Source of the DNA: Gracilimonas sp040882225
Lineage (GTDB): Bacteria; Bacteroidota; Rhodothermia; Balneolales; Balneolaceae
NCBI GenBank assembly: GCA_040882225.1
Contig: JBBEBR010000014.1
Location: 434,001 to 498,000, forward strand
DNA: 64,000 nt
Direction: 5' to 3'
Made by a program: the position numbers and the translations under genes. This document shows, one piece after another, positions 1 to 9,615 of the stretch. A model generated the notes under the pieces. It did no database searches, was not told the DNA's origin, and saw nothing but the letters and a program-made list of their open reading frames with translations. Position 1 is the first letter of the stretch; the number at the start of each line of letters is the position of its first letter.

Positions 1-1
1 G

Positions 2-571
2 CCTGTGGAACATTTGGCAAGTTTAAGAGCAATGTCAGGTCTCACCATTATTCGCCCTGGTGATGCTAACGAAACCGCTCACGCCTGGAAGGCAGCCATT
101 CACAATACAAAAGGACCTACTCTTTTAATTTTGACTCGCCAGAATATGCCGACATATGCCCGATCGGAAAAAAATTCGGCATCCTTAGTTGAAAAAGGAG
201 CTTATGTCTTTGCTGATTCCGACAAACAAACTCCGGATGCTATTTTAATTGGAACGGGGTCAGAACTTCAGCTTGCAGTAGAAGCAAAATCGAAGCTCAA
301 AGAAAAGGGGATGGATGTCCGAGTTATAAGTATGCCGAGCTGGGAATTATTTGCCAGACAAAGCGATGAATACAAGGAAAAAGTTCTGCCAAAAACCGTC
401 ACAAACAGGGTTTCAATTGAAGCAGGTTCTACTTTTGGCTGGGAAAGATATGTTGGGACGGAAGGTACTGCAATCGGAATTGATACTTTTGGAGAATCAG
501 GTCCTTATGAGGAATTGTACGAGCATTTTGGAATTACATCAGAAGCGGTAGTGAAGGCTGTTTTAAGATAA
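2..571 (+). CDS. tkt: Transketolase, C-terminal part (5' end outside window)
   Basis: The reading frame is open from the first base, so the gene enters from the left and only about 189 C-terminal residues of an enzyme usually near 650-680 residues are present. Transketolase is a ThDP enzyme of the non-oxidative pentose phosphate pathway that moves two-carbon units between sugar phosphates. The visible part begins with PVEHLASLRAM, the stretch that follows the pyrimidine domain in this family, and continues through IRPGDANET and the C-terminal domain (ILIGTGSELQLAVEA, VSIEAGSTFGWERYVG, AIGIDTFGESGP). The GTG at position 5 is an internal valine codon, not a start. It ends 22 bases before the stop of the convergent phosphatase gene. 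Confidence 0.93.
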   Translation, partial: PVEHLASLRAMSGLTIIRPGDANETAHAWKAAIHNTKGPTLLILTRQNMPTYARSEKNSASLVEKGAYVFADSDKQTPDAILIGTGSELQLAVEAKSKLKEKGMDVRVISMPSWELFARQSDEYKEKVLPKTVTNRVSIEAGSTFGWERYVGTEGTAIGIDTFGESGPYEELYEHFGITSEAVVKAVLR

Positions 572-592
572 ATTATCTAAGTCACTGAATGC

Positions 593-1735
593 TTATTTCA
601 TTGGCCGGTGAACGCAGGTAAAGGTAACATCATCCAGAGGGCTAACATCACCAATAAAAGCTTCTAAAGAAGATTGTACTTTATTGACGATAGTTTTGGC
701 ATGCAGCGAACCATAAATCTCCATAAGCGATTCAATGCGTTCTTCGCCGTATTCTTCTTCGCGATCATTTCGTGATTCGTTCAATCCGTCAGTATAAAAA
801 AGTACCGAGTCCCCCGGCTTGAACTGAAATTTTTTCACCTCAAGATTTTTATCCAAGAGTTTGTTGGATGTCATCCCTAAAGCAAAACCATTTGATTTCA
901 GCTTAAAAGTGGTATCGCGTTCTTTGTTGTAATAAATGGGAATATTATGTCCGGCGCGGGTGTATTCGAAATGATCTTCATCCTTAGGGAAAAAAGCCGC
1001 GCAACCCGTTACAAAGGTTTTGTCTTTCCTGTTACTTTTAATGTAATTATTCAGCTGTAGAAACAATTCCTTAGGGGAAGGATGGTCTTTTTCGATAATC
1101 AGTTTTACCAAAGCCTGAAGCCTCACCATATATAAAGCCGCGCTCAATCCTTTTCCGGAAACATCAGCAATAATTACATAGGTTCCGCGCTCGGTTTCGA
1201 TTACATCCAGGTAATCACCGCCAACTTCTTTAGCGGTATGAGCGAAAGAGTATACTTCCATGTCTTTTTTATTGAGGGATGTGCCCGGTAACAAGCTTAA
1301 CTGTATTTCTCTGGCAAGATCAATTTCTTTTTGAACATCGGACTTTTCCAGAAGCTCAATCAACAAAAGCATAAACATAGACAGGAATCCAAAAGGAAGA
1401 AGAAGATCACCAATTAAAAAATATTCAATGATTCCGAAAAAGCTGAGCAGGTAATACGCTACAAAACTGACCGAACCCAATCCAAAAATCAGCCGTCTCG
1501 TTGGGTTCAATCGTTGAGTCAAATCAGAAAAAAGTCGGAGAAACTTCACATGCCCCGGAAGATGTTCGCCCTGCTGGCGTTCGATATCTTCAACTGCTTC
1601 CTTATATACCAGTTTAAGGCGGTCGGTATCGGCGGTAAGTTCTTTCGAAAAGCGTTCACGGCTCATCCCCGAAACATATTCTTTATAGAATTTCTTGGTG
1701 CCGTATCCTGATTGTGCTTCGTTTTTTAAACTCAA
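593..1735 (-). CDS. Membrane-anchored SpoIIE/RsbU-type PP2C serine phosphatase
   Basis: 380 residues. The N-terminal third is soluble and basic/acidic. Two hydrophobic segments follow at about residues 80-130, then a linker (DLAREIQLSLLPG) of the type that precedes RsbU/SpoIIE phosphatase domains. The phosphatase domain shows the expected metal-binding signatures: GGDYLDV, IADVSGKG, FYTDGLNE and, near the end, PLDDVTF. Such enzymes dephosphorylate anti-sigma-factor antagonists or similar partner proteins, often in stress signalling. No anti-anti-sigma or kinase gene lies next to it, so the partner cannot be read from context. Whether the membrane anchor senses a signal is inference. Confidence 0.88.
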   Translation of the reverse strand: MSLKNEAQSGYGTKKFYKEYVSGMSRERFSKELTADTDRLKLVYKEAVEDIERQQGEHLPGHVKFLRLFSDLTQRLNPTRRLIFGLGSVSFVAYYLLSFFGIIEYFLIGDLLLPFGFLSMFMLLLIELLEKSDVQKEIDLAREIQLSLLPGTSLNKKDMEVYSFAHTAKEVGGDYLDVIETERGTYVIIADVSGKGLSAALYMVRLQALVKLIIEKDHPSPKELFLQLNNYIKSNRKDKTFVTGCAAFFPKDEDHFEYTRAGHNIPIYYNKERDTTFKLKSNGFALGMTSNKLLDKNLEVKKFQFKPGDSVLFYTDGLNESRNDREEEYGEERIESLMEIYGSLHAKTIVNKVQSSLEAFIGDVSPLDDVTFTCVHRPMK

Positions 1736-1807
1736 AAGTGCCCGATCTTTATTTTAGAAGTTGAGAAGGTATTCGTAATAATACTCAAAAAGTTCAGATT
1801 CTTAATA

Positions 1808-2794
1808 CTAAAGCTCAAATCCCTTAACCAGTTTTTCACGGAGTTTCGCCTTAGCACTGTCCTCAATAAAAGCCGCATCAAGCGCAGAATGGTTACATCG
1901 TAGGAAATGAGATAAATCCCAGCCAAAAAACTTATTTAAGGATTCATATTCCTGCTTTAAAGTAACATTCGAAAGCGATCGCCCGTCTGTGTTTATCCCC
2001 ATAGAAATTCCTTTTCGATAGATTTGATCCACAACATGTTCTTTCATGGAGGCATAAACACCGGTTTGAAGGTTACTTGTAGGGCAAATCTCCAAGTGAA
2101 TGTTATTATGAATGATGAAATCTACGAGCTCTTCATCCTCTACGCTTCTTACGCCGTGTCCGATTCGGGAAGGATTTAGTCCATTCAACGTTTCCCAAAC
2201 ACTTTCAGCGCCTCTTGCTTCCCCACAATGCGCAGTACAAGGAATGTCATGCGCATGTGCATATTCGAAAGCTTTTTTGTGATTCTCAACAGGAAGTAAT
2301 TCATCGGCGGCTATATCAAAACCCACAACGCGGCTGCCTTTGAATTCCTCAGCCAGCAGGACGGTTTCCATACTTTCTTCTTCACTAAAGTTGCGGAGTG
2401 TACACAAAATAATTCCCGCCTGAACTCCTGTTTCCTCAATACCAGCTTTACAAGCTTCATCCACAACTTGTACCACTTGTTGTGCTGTAAGTTCTTTTCT
2501 TATGTGCTGAAGCGGTGCAAAACGGATTTCAGCATAAATAACATTGTCCTTTTTAAGCTGCTTGAATAAATCGAGCGTAACCAACCGCAGCTGTTCTTCG
2601 GTTTGCATGATTTCTATACTGGCCTGAGCACATTTTATATACTCCTGAAGACTTGCACAATTTGCCGGGGCAATAAAATCCCGCTCATAATCTTCTATGG
2701 TGATGGATGGTTTTAGTTTCTTCACCACCTCAAAGCTCAATGAGCAGTCAAGATGCAAATGAAGCTCAATTTTTGGTAGATCATCGTAATTCAT
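1808..2794 (-). CDS. add: Adenosine deaminase family protein
   Basis: 328 residues, about the family length. Deaminates adenosine (or a related 6-aminopurine) to inosine in purine salvage. The zinc-site residues of the amidohydrolase fold are visible: HLHLD near the N-terminus (H12, H14), TAHCGE (H189, with E192 as likely proton donor), HGVRS (H213) and INTD (D270). The residue after D270 is glycine (INTDGRS) where animal enzymes carry a second aspartate; this variant occurs in bacterial family members. The classical menaquinone pathway encoded nearby makes aminodeoxyfutalosine deaminase an unlikely alternative. It is divergent from polA, with a 100-base shared upstream region. Confidence 0.88.
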   Translation of the reverse strand: MNYDDLPKIELHLHLDCSLSFEVVKKLKPSITIEDYERDFIAPANCASLQEYIKCAQASIEIMQTEEQLRLVTLDLFKQLKKDNVIYAEIRFAPLQHIRKELTAQQVVQVVDEACKAGIEETGVQAGIILCTLRNFSEEESMETVLLAEEFKGSRVVGFDIAADELLPVENHKKAFEYAHAHDIPCTAHCGEARGAESVWETLNGLNPSRIGHGVRSVEDEELVDFIIHNNIHLEICPTSNLQTGVYASMKEHVVDQIYRKGISMGINTDGRSLSNVTLKQEYESLNKFFGWDLSHFLRCNHSALDAAFIEDSAKAKLREKLVKGFEL

Positions 2795-2894
2795 GCTGCG
2801 TTTCTTTAGTTAAAATGCACAAGTTATATTCGTAATTAGAATCAAAAAAAATTAGTTTCCGACCCTACTTAATGCCGCTAAAATAACAGATTCA

Positions 2895-5660
2895 ATGTCT
2901 AAAAAACTTCTCTTTTTGCTGGATGGAATGGCGCTTGCTTACAGGGCACATTTTGCTTTTATAAACAGTCGTTTAAAAAACACGGAAGGCATTCCAACCG
3001 GTCCCATTCTTGGTTTTGCGAATACGCTTGAGAAAATGCTTGAAGAAGAAAAACCAACTCACATAGCCGTTGCCTGGGATACTCATGCTCCAACCTTCCG
3101 GCACGTAAAAGATGATTCTTATAAAGCGAATAGGCCTCCTCAACCCGATGAATTAAAGATCGGAATACCATTGATCAAGGAAATGGTTGAAGCGTGGGGA
3201 ATAAAATGCATAGAAAAAGTTGGCTACGAAGCGGATGATATTATCGGAACCATCGCAAGTGATGCAAATGCCGAAGATGTAGATGTAATGCTGGTAACGC
3301 CCGATAAAGACTTTATGCAGTTAGTGCATGATCATATCCGGATGATGAAGCCAGACAATAACAACGGCGGTTTTAATATCATAGACCGCGAAGGAGTAAT
3401 GGATTATTTTGGGGTATATCCAGAGCAAGTGATTGATGTTTTGGCAATAATTGGTGATACATCGGATAACATTCCAGGGGTTCCGGGAATCGGGAAGAAA
3501 GGAGCTCCAAACCTGATAAAAAAGTATGGTTCTTTGAAAGCGGCAATTGAGGCTGCACCCGAAATATCTGCCAAACGGCAGCGTGAGGGTTTAATGAATT
3601 TCGCTGAGCAGGCGTTACACGCGCAGGAAATGGTTACCATAAAAACTGATGTTCCAGACATCCCCGCCTGGAAAGAATTTGAATGGGAAGGGCAAGACAG
3701 AAAAGAACTGGGTGTATTTTTTAAGCGGATGGAATTTCGAACGCTTGCTAAAAAATATTCTGTGGGAGAGGAAGGAGCTTTTGCTCCAAAGGCTGAAAAA
3801 CAAGGCGATCAGGTTGACCTTTTTGGTTCATATCAAGAAGAAACTCCACGGCAACAGCTTAACGAGAAAAAAGTAAGATATGAGCTTATAAATACCATGG
3901 AAGGTGTTAAAAAGCTGGTAAACAATCTCATTGCCCACGATGAATTTTGCTTTGACACGGAAACAGACAGTCCTGATCCCGTGTGTGCAAACTTAGTGGG
4001 AATTTCATTTAGTGCTACATCGGGAACCGCCTATTATATACCGGTTAATGTGGAAGGCGGCTTAGATGAGAAGGAAGTAATGGAAGAGTTGCGGCCACTT
4101 TTTGAAAATCCTGAGAATTTAAAAGTAGCCCATAATTATAAGTTTGATTATTTGATGTTGCTGCGTTCCGGCATCAAAATTCAGGGCAAAAAGTTTGATA
4201 CCATGATTGCCGCTTATTTAATTGACGCTAATCAGCGGCTGAAAATGGATGAACTTTCAAAAAGCTTGCTCGATTATGAGCCGGTTCCTATTGAAAGCCT
4301 GATTGGGAAGGGAAAGAATAGAAAGTCGATGGCAGATTTAACGCCCGAAGAAGTCTATCTCTATGCCTGCGAAGATGCAGACATTACGCTTCGTTTGTAC
4401 GAAATCCTGAATAAGCGCCTTGAGAAAGATGAACTTCGGGAAATTGCCTTCAGGGTAGATTTTCCGCTGTCAGAAGTACTTGCAGAAATGGAATTTAAAG
4501 GCATTAAACTGGATGTGGAAATGTTGACAGAATTCTCCAAAGACCTGGAGAATGATTTGAAAGAATTGGAATCCACTATCTATGAAAAAGCAGGGGAAGA
4601 ATTCAACATAAATTCACCCCAACAATTAGGAGTTATTCTTTTTGATAAACTTGGCCTACCGGCTGGTAAAAAGACAAAAACAGGCCAGTATTCAACTAAT
4701 GAAGCGGTTCTTACCACGCTTGCCGCGAAATACGAAATCCCTCAAATAATTCTGGATTACCGCCAGCTTACTAAACTGAAATCTACTTATGTAGATGCAC
4801 TTCCGGCTATCATAAACGAAGAAACCGTTCGAATTCACACTGAATTCAATCAATGTGTGGCGGCTACGGGAAGGTTGAGTTCTTCCAATCCAAACCTGCA
4901 AAATATTCCGATACGAACAGATCGTGGGCGTGAAATTCGGAAGGCTTTTATTGCGGAAGATCGATTTAAAATTTTATCTGCTGATTATTCCCAGGTAGAA
5001 CTTCGGGTAATTGCGCATATCGCTAACGATAAAGCGATGATAAAAGCCTTTAATAATGATGAAGACATTCACGCCAGAACAGCGAAAGAGATTTTCGGGT
5101 TGACCTCTTTGGACGAAGTAACTCAAGATCATCGCAGGAAAGCCAAGGAAGTGAATTTTGGAATTCCTTATGGTGTAAGCGCATATGGATTGGCATCTCG
5201 TTTAGGAATTGAAAATGGCGAAGGAAAGGAAATGATCGATCAATATTTCGAGCGTTTTCCAAAAGTTCTTGATTACATCAACGAGACGAAAGAATTCGCG
5301 AGAGAGAATGGTTTTGTGAAGACACTAAGCGGAAGGAGACGGTACGTTCCTGATATCAAATCAGGAAACTGGAACATCCGGGGATTTGCCGAACGTGTTG
5401 CGATAAATATGCCCATACAAGGAACTGCAGCCGATATTATCAAAATAGCGATGATAAATATTCATCATTGGCTTGAAGGAAATAAGAAGAAGAGCCGAAT
5501 GCTTTTGCAGGTTCATGATGAATTGGTTTTTGAAATTCATGAGACGGAACTGGAAGAAGTTCCTGCTAAAATCGAAGAACTGATGGAGTCGGCTTATTCG
5601 TTAGATGTTCCGCTTAAAGTGGATATGGGAATCGGGAAAAACTGGCTCGAAGCGCATTAA
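2895..5660 (+). CDS. polA: DNA polymerase I
   Basis: 921 residues, full length. Fills gaps and removes RNA primers during replication and repair. The N-terminal 5'-nuclease domain (about 1-300) starts with FLLDGMALAYRAHFAF. A 3'-5' exonuclease domain follows at about 330-520 and keeps the DxE pair in FDTETD, so proofreading is probably active. The polymerase domain carries motif A (SADYSQVELR, D697), motif B (RRKAKEVNFGIPYG, with R, K and F755 in the usual register) and motif C (QVHDELVFE, D875). The phenylalanine at 755 is the residue linked with discrimination against dideoxynucleotides. Start ATG at 2895, divergent from the deaminase gene. Confidence 0.97.
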   Translation: MSKKLLFLLDGMALAYRAHFAFINSRLKNTEGIPTGPILGFANTLEKMLEEEKPTHIAVAWDTHAPTFRHVKDDSYKANRPPQPDELKIGIPLIKEMVEAWGIKCIEKVGYEADDIIGTIASDANAEDVDVMLVTPDKDFMQLVHDHIRMMKPDNNNGGFNIIDREGVMDYFGVYPEQVIDVLAIIGDTSDNIPGVPGIGKKGAPNLIKKYGSLKAAIEAAPEISAKRQREGLMNFAEQALHAQEMVTIKTDVPDIPAWKEFEWEGQDRKELGVFFKRMEFRTLAKKYSVGEEGAFAPKAEKQGDQVDLFGSYQEETPRQQLNEKKVRYELINTMEGVKKLVNNLIAHDEFCFDTETDSPDPVCANLVGISFSATSGTAYYIPVNVEGGLDEKEVMEELRPLFENPENLKVAHNYKFDYLMLLRSGIKIQGKKFDTMIAAYLIDANQRLKMDELSKSLLDYEPVPIESLIGKGKNRKSMADLTPEEVYLYACEDADITLRLYEILNKRLEKDELREIAFRVDFPLSEVLAEMEFKGIKLDVEMLTEFSKDLENDLKELESTIYEKAGEEFNINSPQQLGVILFDKLGLPAGKKTKTGQYSTNEAVLTTLAAKYEIPQIILDYRQLTKLKSTYVDALPAIINEETVRIHTEFNQCVAATGRLSSSNPNLQNIPIRTDRGREIRKAFIAEDRFKILSADYSQVELRVIAHIANDKAMIKAFNNDEDIHARTAKEIFGLTSLDEVTQDHRRKAKEVNFGIPYGVSAYGLASRLGIENGEGKEMIDQYFERFPKVLDYINETKEFARENGFVKTLSGRRRYVPDIKSGNWNIRGFAERVAINMPIQGTAADIIKIAMINIHHWLEGNKKKSRMLLQVHDELVFEIHETELEEVPAKIEELMESAYSLDVPLKVDMGIGKNWLEAH

Positions 5661-5710
5661 AATTTAAGGTCAGTCTTAAAAATCATCCCAAAGCTCAAAT
5701 ATAAAAGCAT

Positions 5711-5718
5711 TATCTTTG
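5711..5718 (+). promoter_or_regulatory. Candidate Bacteroidota -7 box upstream of purB
   Basis: The sequence TATCTTTG matches the Bacteroidota promoter -7 consensus TAnnTTTG and lies 29 bases before the purB start, a sensible place for a transcription start around 5725. I do not see a clear TTTG at the -33 position, so the call rests on the -7 element and its placement. Confidence 0.4.
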
Positions 5719-5747
5719 CTGGGTAATTCAAAACAAAATTTATTTAG

Positions 5748-7058
5748 ATGATCTCTCGCTACTCTCGAAAAGAAATGTCTGATTTATGGTCTGATGAACA
5801 ACAATTTCAGGCTTGGCTGGATGTAGAACTTGCCGCTTGTTGGGCATGGTCAAAATTAGGTAATATTCCTTCAGAGGATGTAGATAAGCTGTACGAAAAA
5901 GCTTCTTTCGATATCAATCGAATTTTGGAAATTGAAGCTGAAACACGGCACGATGTTGTCGCTTTTACACGAGCAGTTTCGGAATCTTTGGGCGATGAAA
6001 AGAAATGGATTCATTACGGCCTTACCTCAACTGATGTCGTAGATACGGCTTGGGGAGTGCGGCTAAAAAAGGCCAATGCGATTTTGTTAGATGATTTAGA
6101 GAAGATTATTCGGGTGCTTGGGGAGAAAGCGAAGGCTCACAAGCATACCATAATGATGGGACGCACCCACGGAATTCATGCCGAGCCAACTACTTTCGGC
6201 TTAAAATGCGCATTGTGGTACGCGGAGATGAATCGGAATCTTGAGCGTTTTAAAGCTGCGGCGGCCGATGTTGAATTTGGTAAACTATCTGGCTCTGTAG
6301 GTACTTTCGCGAATATTCCACCGGAAGTTGAGGAATATACCTGTGAGAAATTAGGTTTGACTCCTGCGCCAATTTCAACACAAACTTTGCAGCGCGACCG
6401 CCATGCCGCGTATTTATCCGCAATCGCGTTGATTGGATCTACAATGGAAAAAATTGCGGTTGAAATTCGGCATTTACAGAGGAGCGAAGTTCGTGAAGCA
6501 GAAGAAGCATTTCGGAAAGGGCAGAAAGGTTCCTCATCTATGCCGCATAAACGAAATCCAATTAGCTCAGAAAATATTTCGGGATGTGCCCGTGTTCTTC
6601 GTGGTTATATGATTACTGCTTTTGAAAACATTCCACTTTGGCACGAACGGGATATTTCTCATTCATCCGCGGAAAGGATAATATTGCCAGACGCTACGAT
6701 TTTGCTCGATTACATGCTAAGCAGGTTTGCCGGTGTAATCGAAAATCTGGTTGTGTTTGAGGATAATATGGAAGCGAATATCTGGAAAACACAAGGGCTG
6801 GTATTTTCTCAGCGGGTGTTGCACAAACTCATTGATAAAGGGATGCCGCGCGAACAAGCATACGACACCGTTCAGCCACTCGCAATGAAATCATGGGAAG
6901 AACAAAAATTGTTTAAGCCGATTATAGAAGCGGATTCTACAATCCAAAAAACGTTATCTCAGGCTGAAATAGATGATGCTTTCGATCTTATTCATCACAC
7001 CAGAAACGTAGACTTTATTTTTGAAAGAGTGGGATTGGGAGAAAAGAAAACTACCTGA
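5748..7058 (+). CDS. purB: Adenylosuccinate lyase
   Basis: 436 residues. Acts twice in purine synthesis, releasing fumarate from SAICAR and from adenylosuccinate. The fumarase/aspartase superfamily signature GSSSMPHKRNP is complete, and the other conserved blocks are visible (HYGLTSTDVVDTAWG, GRTHGIHAEPTTFG, KLSGSVGTF). The start gives MISRYSRKEMSDLWSDEQQ, typical for the family. It stands alone, not in a pur operon. Its 3' end overlaps the convergent menE gene by 8 bases (7051-7058), so the two mRNAs are complementary at their ends. Confidence 0.97.
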   Translation: MISRYSRKEMSDLWSDEQQFQAWLDVELAACWAWSKLGNIPSEDVDKLYEKASFDINRILEIEAETRHDVVAFTRAVSESLGDEKKWIHYGLTSTDVVDTAWGVRLKKANAILLDDLEKIIRVLGEKAKAHKHTIMMGRTHGIHAEPTTFGLKCALWYAEMNRNLERFKAAAADVEFGKLSGSVGTFANIPPEVEEYTCEKLGLTPAPISTQTLQRDRHAAYLSAIALIGSTMEKIAVEIRHLQRSEVREAEEAFRKGQKGSSSMPHKRNPISSENISGCARVLRGYMITAFENIPLWHERDISHSSAERIILPDATILLDYMLSRFAGVIENLVVFEDNMEANIWKTQGLVFSQRVLHKLIDKGMPREQAYDTVQPLAMKSWEEQKLFKPIIEADSTIQKTLSQAEIDDAFDLIHHTRNVDFIFERVGLGEKKTT

Positions 7059-8535
7059 ACTGCTTAACTAATTCCCAGCGTTTCACTTTTCCGGTAGGAG
7101 TTTTGGGAAATTCTTTAACCACTTTTAGTTCTTTGGGAATTTTGAAATCAGTTAAAATCTCTTTCAATTGGCTTCTTATTTCTTCCAATTCCGGAGTTTT
7201 ACCGTTTTTAAGGGTAACAACCGCGGTAACTCTTTCTCCCCATTCTTCATCAGGAACTCCAATCACGATGGCTTCCCGAATAGTTGGTAGCTTTTCCATG
7301 GCCTCTTCAACTTCAAATGGATTTACATTTTCTCCGCCTGAAATAATTAAATCAGTTCTTCGGGATTCTATGAAAAGATGCCCAAATCCATTTAAATGAC
7401 CATAATCGCCCGTATAGAACCATCCTTTTTTATCAAAGCGGCCCTCGTTGTCTTCTTTATGATAATAGCCGTCAAACACCTGTGGGCCTTTCAGCCACAA
7501 AAGCCCCGACTGATTTTTACCGAGTACTTTTCCATTTTCATCACGAATTTGCATCTCGTTAGGAGGGAAGGGTTTTCCAACACTTTTCAACGGTGTATAC
7601 ATCCCTGAAGGAGTAGACAACGGATTAGCGATTATTTGCGCACAGGTTTCCGTCATTCCATAACTGAAAACGACAGGGATTCCCCGTTCTGCGGATTTCC
7701 TCAGTAAATCTTCCGTGATGGGCCCGCCTCCCAGTAACACCGATTTAAACGCCCTGTGCGTTTTGAAAAAAGGATCTTCAAGCAAGCGTTTTACCATTGT
7801 TGGAACCAAAGAAGCGGCATGAAACCGGGTATTTTCGCTCAAAAATTCTTTTACCATTTCTTCGTGAAATTCCTTTAAGCGATATATCGCTGAGCCATAA
7901 ATCAGGGAACGCAAGATTATCGATATACCACCAATATGATTTAAGGGGAGGCAAAGCAGCCAAAAATGATTAGGCTCTGGTTTAAAATTCAGGGAAGAAG
8001 CTTTTGCTGCGGAAATTATTTGCCGGCGTTTCAAGGGAACTATTTTCGCTTTTTTTGTAGTGCCAGAGGTAAAGAAATACCCAAAGACTTCCGAATCCTT
8101 AATCTTCGCTGGATCGGGTAATTCCATATTCCTGATATCGTGGGTAAAAGCGTTCAGGAAAAAATTTTCATCCATGTAAACGACATTATCACCTTCAAGC
8201 CGTTTACGATTTTGGGTATCGGAAAAAATCAAAACCGGTTTAAGTTCCTCGAGGTATTCACTCAGATCATCTTTTTTAGTCTTTGGGCTTATCGGGATGA
8301 AAGGAATTCCAAGTTTCCAGCATGCTGCTATGGCAAAAATCAGCATGTCATTTGACTCTGAAAGAAAAGCTACGGGCTGGGAAAGTGAATCTGCTTTGGA
8401 GCTCACAATATCTTTGAAGTATGCGGTAAACCTCTCCAAATCACTATAGGTGTACATTCCATCTTTAGAAGACAGAAAAACCGAGTGCTTTTCATTCTTC
8501 TTAAACTCAAACATATGCAAACGCGACTTATACAT
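7051..8535 (-). CDS. menE: o-Succinylbenzoate-CoA ligase
   Basis: 494 residues of the acyl-CoA synthetase superfamily. In menaquinone synthesis it adenylates o-succinylbenzoate and joins it to CoA. Visible family motifs are the P-loop FTSGTTKKAKIVPL, SYGMTETCAQI, YTGDYG, the hinge region SGGENVNPFEVEE and the C-terminal PKTPTGKVKR with the catalytic lysine. General acyl-CoA ligases look alike, but the position directly after menC in a menA-menC-menE block settles the function. The menC stop TAA abuts this ATG with AGGAG just before it, which suggests translational coupling. An internal ATG at 8514 is a possible alternative start with no visible ribosome site. Confidence 0.93.
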   Translation of the reverse strand: MYKSRLHMFEFKKNEKHSVFLSSKDGMYTYSDLERFTAYFKDIVSSKADSLSQPVAFLSESNDMLIFAIAACWKLGIPFIPISPKTKKDDLSEYLEELKPVLIFSDTQNRKRLEGDNVVYMDENFFLNAFTHDIRNMELPDPAKIKDSEVFGYFFTSGTTKKAKIVPLKRRQIISAAKASSLNFKPEPNHFWLLCLPLNHIGGISIILRSLIYGSAIYRLKEFHEEMVKEFLSENTRFHAASLVPTMVKRLLEDPFFKTHRAFKSVLLGGGPITEDLLRKSAERGIPVVFSYGMTETCAQIIANPLSTPSGMYTPLKSVGKPFPPNEMQIRDENGKVLGKNQSGLLWLKGPQVFDGYYHKEDNEGRFDKKGWFYTGDYGHLNGFGHLFIESRRTDLIISGGENVNPFEVEEAMEKLPTIREAIVIGVPDEEWGERVTAVVTLKNGKTPELEEIRSQLKEILTDFKIPKELKVVKEFPKTPTGKVKRWELVKQFR

Positions 8536-9615
8536 TTACTCCTGAATTTCCTCTAATAATTTAAAATCAACTGATACACCTAAACCCGGAGAATTAGGGA
8601 ATTGCACTATACTTTCATCAATCCAACTGTTGCGGCCAACATCATGTTTGAAAAAAATACCGGTAGCTAACCCTTGGGCAAAATCTGAATCCCCTAAACC
8701 TGAACTCAAAACAGCTATTGCGGATCTTGCTATTGCACTTTCCATGCCCGTGGTAAAAACTACTTTTATATTATGAGAACTTGCCATGCTTTTTGTTACA
8801 AAAATATTTTTAAAAGAGCCCAAGAGAGTTGGCTTCAAAATCAGTACATCTACTATTCCCGCTTTTGATAGCCGGAAAGCATCGGTTTTGTTCCTAACCG
8901 ATTCGTCTGCCGCAATGGGTATTGTAGTTGTTTTTTTTACATTTCTCAAACCTTCAAAATTTTCTTTTGAAATGGGTTGCTCGCAGTACTCAATTTTGAG
9001 AGTATCCATCTTTTTAAGGTGATATATGGCCTCCTCAACTTCCCAAGCCTGATTAGCATCAATGCGAATTTTTACGTGGGGAAATTGATGCCGAAGTTTT
9101 TTCAACAACTGAAGTTCACGATCAAAATCCTGTCCCAATTTCACCTTCAATGTATTGAAGCCTTTTTTGATTAGAACTTCAGCATTTTTCAAGGCCTTTT
9201 TTTCATCCTGAAAAGAAAGAGTTGCGTTAGCGGAAACACCGGAAGGATTTTTCTTCTTAAATAAAAATTCGTGCAAAGTTATATTTGCTTTCTTAGCTGC
9301 GAGATCGTGAATCAATGAATCTAAACCAAAACTTAAAGAGGGAAATCCGTGTATCTTCTCCAATACCTCCAGCATTTGATTGGCTGTATCATTTTGCAAA
9401 CTTAGTTCCAGCGTTGAGCGGTTCATTTTCAGCACATCTTCTACCTGAGATAGCGTTTCTTCGGAGAATCCGGGCAGGGGGGCAACTTCACCAAAAGCCA
9501 TAATATCGCCTTCAGTATAAACCAGAACAATGCCTTCCCTGTACTCATATTCATTCCCGAAAACAGAAAAAGGTTTTTTAAATGGAAGGCGGTATGTATA
9601 GTATTTAAGCATCAA
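8536..9615 (-). CDS. menC: o-Succinylbenzoate synthase
   Basis: 359 residues, enolase superfamily. Dehydrates SHCHC to o-succinylbenzoate in menaquinone synthesis. The muconate-lactonizing-type catalytic set is visible: TLKVKLG with the KxK lysines, RIDANQAW (metal Asp), EYCEQP (metal Glu), IAADES (metal Asp) and LILKP (second catalytic lysine). The start overlaps the last four bases of menA (ATGA arrangement), and menE follows with no gap, so menA-menC-menE reads as one transcript. Other enolase-superfamily functions such as dipeptide epimerase are possible by sequence but improbable in this context. Confidence 0.93.
   Translation of the reverse strand: MMLKYYTYRLPFKKPFSVFGNEYEYREGIVLVYTEGDIMAFGEVAPLPGFSEETLSQVEDVLKMNRSTLELSLQNDTANQMLEVLEKIHGFPSLSFGLDSLIHDLAAKKANITLHEFLFKKKNPSGVSANATLSFQDEKKALKNAEVLIKKGFNTLKVKLGQDFDRELQLLKKLRHQFPHVKIRIDANQAWEVEEAIYHLKKMDTLKIEYCEQPISKENFEGLRNVKKTTTIPIAADESVRNKTDAFRLSKAGIVDVLILKPTLLGSFKNIFVTKSMASSHNIKVVFTTGMESAIARSAIAVLSSGLGDSDFAQGLATGIFFKHDVGRNSWIDESIVQFPNSPGLGVSVDFKLLEEIQE

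Noticed and set aside
5..571. GTG at position 5 as a start of a short protein
   Set aside because: The frame is open upstream and the residues match the inside of transketolase.
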